Assembly (NCBI RefSeq): GCF_001514125.1
Contig: NZ_KQ948566.1
Span: 20,802-84,801, forward strand
From: Streptomyces longwoodensis
GTDB taxonomy: Bacteria; Actinomycetota; Actinomycetes; Streptomycetales; Streptomycetaceae
Direction: 5' to 3'
Length of the DNA stretch: 64,000 nt
Part shown: one piece after another, positions 53,267-61,289 of the stretch
How positions within the stretch are numbered: the first letter of the stretch is position 1
How the letters are laid out: the number at the start of each line of letters is the position of its first letter
Translations under genes and position numbers: made by a program
Notes under the pieces: model-generated
Seen by the model: the letters and a program-made list of their open reading frames with translations, nothing else
What the model was told of the DNA's origin: nothing
Databases searched by the model: none

Positions 53267-53531
53267 CCAACACCAGGTAGCACAAGGCGGTGAAGCCGGG
53301 CCCACCCCGGTGGAGTAGGCGCTGCTGGTCGGCATGAAGGCCGATGCGAACGCTGTCAACCACCGCCCGGGAACCGATCCGAATGCCCCTCTGGACGATC
53401 AGACGCGATGCGAAGTTGTCGGGCTCGGTCGCAGCGCAGGGCTCGCCAGGGGTAAAGGCTTGGCAAGCGGGGGCAGGCGCCAACACCCCGATGATCCGCA
53501 GCAGTTGGTCGGCGTGATCCGGAGCCGTTGG

Positions 53532-55292
53532 TCAGAAGGGCTGGGCCGCCCGCAGGAGAGCCTGCGGCAGGTACGGGGAGTCGACGCGGATGGCCCAGCC
53601 ACGGCGGCGGGCGTGGCAGGCCAGACCGAGGACGTCGAGGTCGATGCCGGCGTCGGGATCGTCGGCGCGGTCGGCGACCTGGTAGTGGGCGCGGTGTGCC
53701 TCGAGGGCGTCGGCGAGGGCCAGGTTGAAGCTCACCTCGTCGCCCTCCACGAGCTGGGACAGCAGCACGGCGGGCGGCATGGCGAAGCCCCAGCCCTTCG
53801 CCCTCTCTTCCTGGTCCAGCGCCCGCTGGGCGGCCTGCTCGGGATCGGTGCCCCTCAGGTAGGCGTGCAGCGCCTGGCGGTACGCGGCGAACGCGGAGCC
53901 GTCCGGGCCGGCCAAGAGGGGCCCGGCGACGACGAGGGGCGCCAGGTCCTCACGTACGCCCGTGATCAGGGCGAGGGACGTGGCCGTGTGCCAGGTGCCG
54001 GCACCGGCGGCTGAGCCCCGCTGGGCCGGGTAGCGCAGCGGGCGGCCGTCCAGGGTCACCTCCACCTCGCTCCCGGGCTCCGCCAGGGCGATCCGGAAGA
54101 CGGCCGTCTGCATCCGGGAGGCGAGCCGGAGGTGGGCGAGGACGGCGTCCGTGGCGCCGCCGGGGGCACCCACGCGCCACTTGAACAGGCGCTCCTGGTC
54201 GGCCATGGCCCACACCAGTCGCGAGAAGGACGGCGGCGTCCCGTCCTCTGCGGTGAGCGCCTCGTGGAGCTGCTCCTCGTACAGGGCCAGCATGTCCGGG
54301 TGCACCGTCCGGTCGCGGTCCGGCCGCTCTACCACCAAGGGGCCCGCGGCGAGCGCGGCGACGGCGTCCGGCCGCCGGTTCCGGCCGAACCCCCCGACCC
54401 GGGGGCCGTGGGCCTCGAAGCCGGTGACCAGGGCGTGCGGGAGGTAGTCGGTGCGCACGGCAGGCGCCCAGCCCCACGTCCGATAGGCCAGCGCCGCCAG
54501 GGCGAGGGGGACGAGCGGAAGGAGGCTGCTCGGTGCGGCCGACGGGCCACCGTGCAGGCGTGAGTGCCCCACCAGCAGCTCGGACAGCCCGGCGTCGAAG
54601 GCCGGGCGGTCCCCGGCGGTCAGGGCGCGCAGCGTGCGCAGGGCCGTGGTGTCCGGCTGGTCGAGCAACGGCTCGCCGGTCCCGTCGGCGCGGGCACGGA
54701 CCCGCTGGAGGGCCGCGTCGACGGCGGCGAGCTTGGCCTGCGCGGTCGGCGGATACTCCGCCATGTCGCCCGTGTCGTCCAGCACCACCGCCATCAGCCC
54801 GGTGGCGAGTTCCCCGGTGGGCGTTCCCTCCGCCTCCCCGACGAACTTCTCCCGCGCGAAGTGGAAGGCCTCGCCGTGCTCCTCGGCCTTGTCCCGGAGA
54901 GCGGACAGACAGAGCGCGTCCACCCATTCCCCGGGCCTGACGCTCTCCGCGGGGGCGTCGTCACCCCGGTCGTAGCGCAGGCCGAAGTCCACGTACTCCA
55001 GGAAGACGTGGAAGGGCGCGTGCGGGACGTAGGCCGCGTAGGCGACGGCACCGGCCGCCGCCTCGGCCGCGTCCTTGAGCGCCGCCCGGGCCTCCGGGGT
55101 GTCCAGGTCGGGCGTGTCGACGGACAGCGCGCCCAGGTAGTCGAGGAACTCCCCGGCGATCGACTGCCATGCATGGGCCCCGATCCGGCCGCCCCGCGAC
55201 ATGGACCGCACCGTGCGCCCGATCCGGTTCGTGAAGTCCTCACGCGCCGCCGACACGACTGCCCCGGCCACCTGGTGACGCTCTATCCGCAC
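53532..55292 (-). CDS. Immunity-49-like (Imm49) family protein, 586 aa
   Basis: The protein is soluble and mostly helical, with no signal peptide. Its start RIERHQVAGAVVSAAREDF and the segments ALSVDTPDLDTPEA, AFHFAREKFVGEAEG and FSRLVWAMADQERLFKW match my recollection of the long Imm49 proteins of Streptomyces, assigned as immunity proteins for polymorphic toxins. I cannot verify the family here. No toxin with a secretion or delivery domain lies next to it, which is common for these actinomycete copies. The ATG at 55292 has only a modest ribosome binding site. It is divergent from the AraC regulator, with 147 bases between them. Confidence 0.6.
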   Translation of the reverse strand: MRIERHQVAGAVVSAAREDFTNRIGRTVRSMSRGGRIGAHAWQSIAGEFLDYLGALSVDTPDLDTPEARAALKDAAEAAAGAVAYAAYVPHAPFHVFLEYVDFGLRYDRGDDAPAESVRPGEWVDALCLSALRDKAEEHGEAFHFAREKFVGEAEGTPTGELATGLMAVVLDDTGDMAEYPPTAQAKLAAVDAALQRVRARADGTGEPLLDQPDTTALRTLRALTAGDRPAFDAGLSELLVGHSRLHGGPSAAPSSLLPLVPLALAALAYRTWGWAPAVRTDYLPHALVTGFEAHGPRVGGFGRNRRPDAVAALAAGPLVVERPDRDRTVHPDMLALYEEQLHEALTAEDGTPPSFSRLVWAMADQERLFKWRVGAPGGATDAVLAHLRLASRMQTAVFRIALAEPGSEVEVTLDGRPLRYPAQRGSAAGAGTWHTATSLALITGVREDLAPLVVAGPLLAGPDGSAFAAYRQALHAYLRGTDPEQAAQRALDQEERAKGWGFAMPPAVLLSQLVEGDEVSFNLALADALEAHRAHYQVADRADDPDAGIDLDVLGLACHARRRGWAIRVDSPYLPQALLRAAQPF

Positions 55293-55439
55293 GGTCCCAC
55301 TCCTTGATCGAATACTGCCGACAGCGTAGGTGCCGGCTCTGACAGGGAGACGCGCGGTCGCCCGCTCCCCAGCCCGTGCACAGCACCAAGACCCGGTTGT
55401 AGGGTTTTTGTGCGAACGGGGGCTGGGGGGCGCATCGGC

Positions 55440-56357
55440 ATGGCGGAACGCAAGGGCATCTGTTTACGGGGGACCGAGTCGTTCGAGGCAGTGGCGTCAG
55501 GGTTGTTCGCCCCGCTCCGGGTGACGGATCCCGACCCGCGGGGGTTCCAGGCGGTGGTCGACCACACGGTCGTCGGGCCCATGGTCGTCGCCCGCGTACG
55601 GGCGACCGGCGCGGTGGTGACGCGGGACGACCGCAGCATCACCTCGACCGACCGGGAGTGGATGCACTTCAACCTGCACCACCAGGGCCCGCTCATCGCG
55701 GCCCAGGCCGACCGGACGACGAGGGTGGGGCCGGGTGAGCTGTTCGCCTGCGACAACACCCGGCCCTACCGGCTCATCGGCGCCGACCGCATCGACATGA
55801 CCGTGCTCTGCGTCCCGCGGGCGAGTCTCGGCGGGTACGTGAGCTCGATCGGCCGGCGTACGGCGCTGCCGGTGCCGACGGGGGGCGGGATCGGCCGGCT
55901 CCTCGGCCACGCGCTGTCCACGACCGACGAGGGCCTCCCCCGGCGGGGTGCGGCGGGCACGCACCTGGCCGACGCCCTCACCGCGCTGCTGCTCGCCGCC
56001 TTCGCGGACACCTCACCCGAGCGCGTTCCGGTCACCAGCGGCCTCGTGGACCGCATCCGCGCCTACGTCCTGGCCCACCTCGGCGACCCCCGGCTCTGTG
56101 CGGAGCAGGTCGCCCGTCGACACCACATCTCCGTCCGGCACCTGCACGCGCTGTTCCAGGGGTGCGACCTGACCTTCGCCGCTTGGGTACGGCACGAACG
56201 CCTGGTGCGCATCCGCCGGGACCTCCTCGACCCGTCCTCGGCGCACGTCTCGACGGCCGTCATCGCGGCCCGCTGGGGGGTGCCCGACCCCAAGCACCTC
56301 GGCAGGGCCATGAAGCGCGAATTCGGTGAGAACGTCAGCGAGTTGCGCCACGGCTGA
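55440..56357 (+). CDS. AraC-family transcriptional regulator, about 305 aa
   Basis: The N-terminal about 180 residues form an AraC-binding-like (cupin-type) sensor domain, with FNLHHQGPLIAAQ and GELFACDNTRPYRL. The C-terminal about 100 residues form the two helix-turn-helix AraC domain, with CAEQVARRHHISVRHLHALF and a second segment ending FGENVSELR. It should bind DNA as an activator or repressor; the ligand is unknown. The start is ambiguous: ATG at 55440 is chosen, but an in-frame GTG at 55410 lies close to a possible -10 (TAGGGT, 55400-55405). It is divergent from the Imm49-like gene. A 12-base element just upstream is repeated upstream of the gene at 60618. Confidence 0.85.
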   Translation: MAERKGICLRGTESFEAVASGLFAPLRVTDPDPRGFQAVVDHTVVGPMVVARVRATGAVVTRDDRSITSTDREWMHFNLHHQGPLIAAQADRTTRVGPGELFACDNTRPYRLIGADRIDMTVLCVPRASLGGYVSSIGRRTALPVPTGGGIGRLLGHALSTTDEGLPRRGAAGTHLADALTALLLAAFADTSPERVPVTSGLVDRIRAYVLAHLGDPRLCAEQVARRHHISVRHLHALFQGCDLTFAAWVRHERLVRIRRDLLDPSSAHVSTAVIAARWGVPDPKHLGRAMKREFGENVSELRHG

Positions 56358-56496
56358 CGGAGGAACGGTCACGTCGGCGGGGCGGCCCGGCAACACGACG
56401 CCCGCTTGACGCCCGTCACCGTGTGCAGCCACTCGTCACGCTATGCTTCCGGTGGTTCCACCCCTGATCCTTGAGGACACGGACGGAGAGACGTCC

Positions 56497-57384
56497 TTGA
56501 AGACAGCCCTGCGCCTGGCCCTCGCCACCGTGCTCTCCGCCGCCGCCCTGTCGGTCACGGCACCGCACGCGTCCGCCTCGGCCACCCCCTCCCCTCCCCC
56601 GCGCTACGTCGCGCTGGGCGACTCCTTCGCGGCCGAGCCGCTGGTGCCGCCCGCCGACCCGACGGACCCCGCGTGCCTGCGCTCCCTGGCCGGGTACCCG
56701 CACGTCGCCGCCCGGGCCCTCGGCGCCGACCTCACCGACGTCAGCTGCTCGGCCGCGACCACCGGCGACCTGAGCGCCTCCCAGCACGCGGGTGTCCCGC
56801 CCCAGTACGCCGCCCTCTCCCCCGGCACCGACCTCGTCAGCGTCACCATCGGCGCGAACGACGTCCGGCTCTTCTCCGAGGCGCTGAAGTGTGTCAACCT
56901 CCTTCCGCAGCCCCTGGGCACCAGTTGCGCGGAGCGGAACACCGCCGACGGCACCGACCGGCTCGCGGCGCGCATCGACGCGTGGGCGCCGACGTTCGCC
57001 TCCGTCCTGGACGAGATCGCCCGACGGGCGCCGTACGCCGAGGTCTTCGTCGTCGGTTACGGCAACTTCGTGCGCACCGGCGGCTGTTACCCGACGCAGC
57101 CCCTCTGGTCCCAGGACGCCACCCATCTCCAGCGGACGATCGACCGCCTCACCGCCGTCCTGCGGCGGACCGCCGAGGAGCACCACGCCACCTTCGTGGA
57201 CACCTACGGCCCGGGGATCGGCCACGACATCTGCGCCGCCCCGGGCGACCGCTACATCGAAGGCATGGCGCCCGACCGTCCCGCCGCCGCACTGCACCCC
57301 AACGAGGCCGGCGCCCGGGTCATCGGCGAGGCCCTCACGGCAGCCGTCCGGGCGCAGCGGGCCCGGACCGACGGGGCGTCGTGA
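56497..57384 (+). CDS. Secreted SGNH/GDSL hydrolase, 295 aa
   Basis: The TTG at 56497 is preferred: GGACGGAGAG lies just ahead, and it gives a classical signal peptide, KTALRLALATVLSAAALSV, with cleavage near ASA-SA. The longer frame from 56443 would put the signal peptide inside the protein. Block I is ALGDSFAAEP with the nucleophilic Ser, block III is TIGANDV, and block V is ALHPNEAGA with the catalytic His. Paired cysteines fit an exported enzyme. The family cleaves lipid or other carboxyl esters outside the cell. It converges on the BtuF gene. Confidence 0.85.
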   Translation: MKTALRLALATVLSAAALSVTAPHASASATPSPPPRYVALGDSFAAEPLVPPADPTDPACLRSLAGYPHVAARALGADLTDVSCSAATTGDLSASQHAGVPPQYAALSPGTDLVSVTIGANDVRLFSEALKCVNLLPQPLGTSCAERNTADGTDRLAARIDAWAPTFASVLDEIARRAPYAEVFVVGYGNFVRTGGCYPTQPLWSQDATHLQRTIDRLTAVLRRTAEEHHATFVDTYGPGIGHDICAAPGDRYIEGMAPDRPAAALHPNEAGARVIGEALTAAVRAQRARTDGAS

Positions 57385-57435
57385 CGGTCAGCTCCCCTCC
57401 CGGTGAGCACGGCGTGGCCGCGAGCCCAGTGCCGG

Positions 57436-58440
57436 TCAGCGAGGGTCGCCCGGCACGCCGCGCAGGTAGGCGCCGAGGCGGGCGATCGCCGAGGGGTTGC
57501 GCGGGCTCTCGACCAGGTCGGCGTAGTCCAGGGAGATGATCCGCCGGTGCCGGACCGCCGAGACGCCGCGCAGCGGGGCGTAGGAGAGCAGGAACTGCTC
57601 CTTCTGTTCGGCGCTGACGTCGCCGTAGTCGCAGATCACGATGACGTCCGGGTCGCGCCGCACCACGCTCTCCCAGCCGACCGTGGTCCAGGAGTCCGCC
57701 ACGTCGTGCATGACGTTGACCCCTCCGGCTTCGGTGATGATCTGTTCCGGGGCGGCGTAGCGGCCGGAGGTGAAGGGGGTGTCCTGGCCGCTGTCGTAGA
57801 GGAAGACCGAGGGGCGGTCGGCGCCGGCGGGCGCCTTGGCCCGTACGTCCGCGATCGTCTCCCTGAACCCGGCGATCAGGGTCGCGGCCCGCTGTTCCAC
57901 GCCGAAGAGCCGGCCGAGGTTGGTGAGGTCGGTGTAGAGGGCGTCCAGGGGCGGCATGATGCCGCGTGCGGTCTTCGAGCGGCCGTTGCGGCAGGACTCG
58001 GTGAGGACGTACGAGGGGATGCCGAGCTCCTCCAGGGCGTCGGGGGTGAAGCCGCTGTCCTCGCGGAAGCCGTAGTTCCAGCCGGCGAGGACGAGGTCGG
58101 CGCGGGCGTCGAGGACGTTCTCCTTGGTGAGCTGGTCCTTGGACAGCCAGGTGACCTTGTCGTAGCCGTCCTTCCAGGGGACGCCGCGCAGGTCCCCCTT
58201 GTCGTCGGGCATGGCGAAGCCCGCCATGCGGTCCTCCAGGTCCAGGGCGAACATCAGCTCCGTGATGCCCACGTCGTTGGTGACGACCCGCTCGGGGACC
58301 TTGTCGTAGGTCACCTCGCGGCCGCAGTTGGTGAGCGTGACCGCCGGGGACGTCGCGTCCGGGGACGACTCGACCGTGGCGCCGCACCCGGTGGCGGTCG
58401 CGGTGAGGCAGAGGACGGTGGCGAGGAGCCGCTTGCGCAT
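57436..58440 (-). CDS. btuF: ABC transporter substrate-binding lipoprotein, probable cobalamin-binding BtuF type
   Basis: This 334-aa protein has an N-terminal signal with Cys19 as lipid attachment site (TATATGC) and the periplasmic-binding fold of the B12/siderophore class: CGREVTYDKVPERVV, then LVLAGWNYGF, and a C-terminal lobe with RDPDVIVICDYG. It is the last gene of a three-gene transporter operon, nine bases after the ATPase gene. By sequence alone it could bind an Fe-siderophore. The cobalamin riboswitch ahead of the operon argues for vitamin B12 or a cobinamide. Confidence 0.8.
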   Translation of the reverse strand: MRKRLLATVLCLTATATGCGATVESSPDATSPAVTLTNCGREVTYDKVPERVVTNDVGITELMFALDLEDRMAGFAMPDDKGDLRGVPWKDGYDKVTWLSKDQLTKENVLDARADLVLAGWNYGFREDSGFTPDALEELGIPSYVLTESCRNGRSKTARGIMPPLDALYTDLTNLGRLFGVEQRAATLIAGFRETIADVRAKAPAGADRPSVFLYDSGQDTPFTSGRYAAPEQIITEAGGVNVMHDVADSWTTVGWESVVRRDPDVIVICDYGDVSAEQKEQFLLSYAPLRGVSAVRHRRIISLDYADLVESPRNPSAIARLGAYLRGVPGDPR

Positions 58441-58449
58441 GGGGGTCCT

Positions 58450-59217
58450 TCAGGTGGTGGGCGGGAGCAGGTCGAAGAGGAGCTGGACGGCGCCCGTCAC
58501 CGGGTGCCGGACGGGATGGGCCCGGACACCGAACACCTGGGCCAGCAGCGGAGGTTGCAGGACGTCGTGCGGTGGCCCGTGGGCGACGATCCGGCCGCTG
58601 TCGAGGACGTACAGGACGTCGCAGTGGGCGGCGGCCAGGTTGAGGTCGTGGAGTGCGGCCAGCACGGTCGGGCCGCTGTCGCGGACCAGGGACAGGACGT
58701 CCAACTGGTGGGCGACGTCGAGGTGGTTGGTGGGTTCGTCGAGGACCAGGACGCCGGGCTGCTGTGCCAGGGCCCGGGCGATCAGGACGCGTTGCTTCTC
58801 GCCGCCGGACAGGCCGAGGAAGCCGCGGTCGGCGAGGTGGACGACACCGGTGCGTTCCATCGCCCCGGCGACGATCTCCCGGTCCGAGGCGGCGGTGCGG
58901 CCGCGGTGCGGCAGCCGACCCATGGCGACCACCTCGGCGGCGGTGAAGTCGAACTCGGCCGAGGACTCCTGCGGCAGCGCCGCGAGCTTCCGGGCGGCGG
59001 CCCGCGCGTCCATGGCGTGCAGGTCGTCGCCGTCCAGCCGCACCACTCCCCCGGCCGGCCGCAGCGCCCGGTACAGCGCGCGCAACAGGGTCGACTTGCC
59101 GCTGCCGTTGGGGCCGACGAGTCCGGCGAACGCCCCGCTGCCCACGGTGAGGTCGATGTGCTCGACCAGGCGGGTCCCGGCCACCTCGAGGGTGACGTCC
59201 TCGATGTCGAGTCGCAT
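58450..59217 (-). CDS. btuD: ABC transporter ATP-binding protein, probable BtuD
   Basis: This 255-aa ATPase has Walker A GPNGSGKST, a Q-loop in ALPQES, the signature LSGGEKQRV, Walker B VLVLDEP followed by TNHLD, and the switch His in ALHDLNLAAAHCD. It is of the iron/B12 importer class (FepC/BtuD). It powers the FecCD-type permease encoded two bases upstream. The ATG at 59217 gives the standard N-terminus; a longer frame upstream runs into the permease gene. Confidence 0.85.
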   Translation of the reverse strand: MRLDIEDVTLEVAGTRLVEHIDLTVGSGAFAGLVGPNGSGKSTLLRALYRALRPAGGVVRLDGDDLHAMDARAAARKLAALPQESSAEFDFTAAEVVAMGRLPHRGRTAASDREIVAGAMERTGVVHLADRGFLGLSGGEKQRVLIARALAQQPGVLVLDEPTNHLDVAHQLDVLSLVRDSGPTVLAALHDLNLAAAHCDVLYVLDSGRIVAHGPPHDVLQPPLLAQVFGVRAHPVRHPVTGAVQLLFDLLPPTT

Positions 59218-59219
59218 GC

Positions 59220-60293
59220 TCAGCGCCCTCCGAAGGCGTAGCCGCCGCCCCGCCGCATCAGCAGCAGGAACGCCGGGACCCCGACCACGGCGGTGATGAC
59301 CCCGACCGGCAGCTCGGCGGGGGCGAACAGCAGCCGGGACAGCACGTCCGCCCAGACCAGGAGCACGGCTCCGGCGAGCGGGGCGACCGTCAGCACCCGG
59401 CGGTGGTCGGCGCCCACCAGCATCCGCACGACGTGCGGCACCATCAGCCCGACGAATCCGATGGCGCCGCTGACGGCCACCACCGTCCCGGTCACGGCCG
59501 CGGTGAGGAGGAACAGCTCCCGGCGCAGCCGGGCCGGCCGGACACCCAGCGCCGACGCGGTCTCGTCGCCCATGGCGAGCGCGTCCAGCGCCCCCGCACG
59601 CCCGTACAGCCAGGCCCACCCGGCGGCCACGGTGGCCGCTGCGAACGGGAGTTGGGCCCAGGTGGCGCCTCCCAGGCTGCCCAGCAGCCACATCATCGCC
59701 GACCGGGCCGCCTCGCCCCGGGCCGCGCCGAACACCATGACCGTGGTGACCGCCTCGAAGCCGTACGCCAGCGCCGTGCCGGTGAGGACCAGCCGCAGCG
59801 GCGTCAGCCCGTGCGGCGAGCGGGCCACCGCGTGGACGAGGGTCATGGCGGCGAGCGCGGAGGCGAACGCCGACGCGGACAGCGCCCAGACGCCCAGCCC
59901 GGCGAACGCCCCCAGGAGGATCACGGCGTTAGCGCCCACCGCCGCGCCCGAGGAGATGCCGAGGACGAAGGGGTCGGCCAGCGCGTTGCGCACCATCGCC
60001 TGCACGGCCACGCCGACGGCGGCGAGGCCCGCTCCGACCACGGCGCCGAGCAGTACGCGCGGCAGCCGGACCTCCCAGACGATGGTGTACGAGGCCGCGT
60101 CCGCCGCGTGCACCGTCCCACCGCTGAGCCCGGCCCACAGGAACCGCGCCACCTCGCCCCGGCCCACGCCGGCGGCACCGAGGCCCACCCCGCCGACGAG
60201 GGACAGCAGGAGCAGCAGGAGCAGGGCCAGGGCGAGCGGCAGCACGGGTATCCGGCTGGGGGCCGTACGTCGGCGCACGGGGCCGTCCTTCAC
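59220..60293 (-). CDS. btuC: FecCD-type ABC permease, probable BtuC
   Basis: The protein (357 aa from the GTG at 60293) has about ten hydrophobic segments and the family sequences WEVRLPRVLLGAVVGAGLA, NALADPFVLGISSGAA, GAIGFVGLMVPHVVRML and ELPVGVITAVVGVPAFLLL. It forms the membrane channel for import of B12 or a siderophore. The start is uncertain: the frame is open to 60371, but residues before the GTG are hydrophilic and non-conserved. A cobalamin riboswitch ends about 100 bases upstream, giving a long leader typical of this control. Confidence 0.85.
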   Translation of the reverse strand: MKDGPVRRRTAPSRIPVLPLALALLLLLLLSLVGGVGLGAAGVGRGEVARFLWAGLSGGTVHAADAASYTIVWEVRLPRVLLGAVVGAGLAAVGVAVQAMVRNALADPFVLGISSGAAVGANAVILLGAFAGLGVWALSASAFASALAAMTLVHAVARSPHGLTPLRLVLTGTALAYGFEAVTTVMVFGAARGEAARSAMMWLLGSLGGATWAQLPFAAATVAAGWAWLYGRAGALDALAMGDETASALGVRPARLRRELFLLTAAVTGTVVAVSGAIGFVGLMVPHVVRMLVGADHRRVLTVAPLAGAVLLVWADVLSRLLFAPAELPVGVITAVVGVPAFLLLMRRGGGYAFGGR

Positions 60294-60395
60294 ACGGGCC
60301 GCCTGCTGGACGTCGAGCAGGAGCAGCCCGTACGGCGCGTGCGGCCGTGCACGGCCCCTCTCGCAGTCCACGGCGAGCAGTCAACGGGTCGACAC

Positions 60396-60510
60396 GCTCC
60401 CCACGGGCGATCGGGCTCGCACGAGGACCGAACTCGCGGTCCCGTGCACACCGTTGCGGGTCAGCGCCGGGTTCTCACCGGACTTCCCCCGCGGGAGGCA
60501 AGGGGAGCCT
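60396..60510 (-). promoter_or_regulatory. Cobalamin (adenosylcobalamin) riboswitch
   Basis: Read on the minus strand, the leader contains the conserved core GGGGGAAGTCCGGTGAGAA continuing directly into CCCGGCGCTGACCCGCAACG, which is diagnostic of B12 riboswitches. It then has a B12-box-like GAGCCCGATCGCCCG. Terminal arms GCTCCCC (60508-60502) and GGGGAGC (60402-60396) close it as a perfect 7-bp P1 helix. It precedes the FecCD permease/ATPase/binding-protein operon, so it should reduce expression when cobalamin is plentiful. Confidence 0.9.
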
Positions 60511-60617
60511 AACAAACCCCGGAGCGGGTGATCACCGGCGCCCGACCGGGCTTCACAAGCGGACGGACTTCATTGCACACTACTCGCAATAACAATTTTT
60601 GTGCGAAAGGTCCGGGC

Positions 60618-60989
60618 GTGGGGTCTGCGGTGACCGAGGCGGAGACGATGCGGCGCGTGGTCGCGATCCTGACCCAGGCCACGGAGATGGCGGCGGCCCC
60701 GGTCGACGAGATCGGCGGCGAACGGTACGCGGCCCAGGCGGAGCTGGTCGCCGAGTTCGTCGTCGAGGCGATGCGGCCGGGCACCGTCGCACCGGCCGGC
60801 ACGAGCCCGCAGGCCGTCGCCGCCGCCGTGGCCGCGTCCTTCCAGGACCGGCTCGGCGCGCTCGTGGCCTGCTTCAGCGCCGCCTTCGCGAGCCTGGCCC
60901 ACCACCACGACAACGGCGACACCGGCACCTCCTCGGCCGACGTCCTGCGCCGGCTCGCCCTCCAGGTCGAGTCGAACGACCCGGCCTGA
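60618..60989 (+). CDS. Hypothetical protein, 123 aa
   Basis: I do not recognise the family. The protein is Ala-rich and helical, without signal peptide or membrane segments; helices such as AETMRRVVAILTQATEMA and DRLGALVACFSAAFASLA suggest a small helical bundle. It ends with an acidic, His-rich turn (AHHHDNGD). GTG at 60618 is chosen because GAAAGG lies seven bases upstream; GTG at 60630 is an alternative. It is divergent from the B12 transporter operon. The AT-rich segment 60573-60607 (TTGCAC, then TAACAATTTTT) is a likely promoter. Confidence 0.65.
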   Translation: MGSAVTEAETMRRVVAILTQATEMAAAPVDEIGGERYAAQAELVAEFVVEAMRPGTVAPAGTSPQAVAAAVAASFQDRLGALVACFSAAFASLAHHHDNGDTGTSSADVLRRLALQVESNDPA

Positions 60990-61088
60990 CGCGCCGGCCG
61001 TCCCGGTCGGGCGGGGCCTCCGGGACGCATCCCGTTCCGTGGACGGTGCCTTGACGGGTCCGGGTGGCTCCTGGCAGCGTGCGCGATC

Positions 61089-61184
61089 ATGAAGAGGCCC
61101 GCCGACCACTGCCGCGCGCGCGTCGTGCTCGTGGAGCGGCGGCACGTCGACCTGTGCCGGCAGTCCAGCGCCCTCTGTCGCTGA
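61089..61184 (+). CDS. Cysteine-containing leader peptide (31 aa) upstream of the sulfatase
   Basis: A short frame encodes a 31-residue peptide with the pattern ERRHVDLCRQSSALCR at its end. The HVDL..-SSA-C pattern recurs in short leader peptides upstream of sulfur genes in Streptomyces and relatives. It has three Cys codons (residues 8, 23, 30), two in the last nine positions. Ribosome pausing at Cys codons is thought to sense cysteine supply. The next gene, 105 bases on, is a sulfatase, which fits sulfur scavenging. The ATG has only a weak ribosome binding site; an internal GTG start is possible. Confidence 0.75.
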   Translation: MKRPADHCRARVVLVERRHVDLCRQSSALCR

Positions 61185-61207
61185 GCCGTAGCACGTTCCC
61201 CGGGTCG

Positions 61208-61249
61208 CTCCCTTCCCCTTCCTCCTCCACCTCCCCTCTCCTTCCCTTC
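61208..61249 (+). promoter_or_regulatory. 42-base pyrimidine tract (possible anti-Shine-Dalgarno)
   Basis: All but one (A61229) of these bases are C or T, and the tract includes CTTCCTCCTCC, able to pair with purine-rich ribosome binding sites. It lies between the leader peptide and the GAGGA site of the sulfatase (about 61279-61283). It could mask that site when the leader is translated without pausing. Confidence 0.5.
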
Positions 61250-61252
61250 GTG

Positions 61253-61277
61253 TGTCCGCGTGCGGGCACACCGGACA
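61253..61277 (+). promoter_or_regulatory. Hairpin just ahead of the sulfatase ribosome binding site
   Basis: TGTCCG (61253-61258) and CGGACA (61272-61277) pair, and inside them GTG/CAC continue the stem with small bulges. The hairpin ends immediately before the GAGGA site, so it may be part of the leader-controlled switch. Confidence 0.45.
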
Positions 61278-61289
61278 CGAGGACTCGCC

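Larger units (their letters stand above)
52210..53531. other. 1.3-kb gene-poor region upstream of the NRPS operon
   Basis: Several open frames exist on both strands, but none has a recognisable protein or consistent codon use. The stretch 52560-53330 is locally richer in A/T than the rest. It contains a minus-strand TTGACA at 52627-52622, a hairpin with ACCCCC/GGGGGT arms at 52697-52718, a 10-bp near-perfect hairpin at 52753-52779, and a perfect 10-bp inverted repeat at 53227-53266. The promoter of the P450-NRPS operon most likely lies here, about 0.3-0.6 kb from the P450 start. Confidence 0.5.

Noticed and set aside
53139..53486. A 115-codon minus-strand frame in the gene-poor region
   Set aside because: It has no recognisable domain, no good ribosome binding site and codon use unlike the neighbours. 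It might be a decayed gene, but that cannot be supported.
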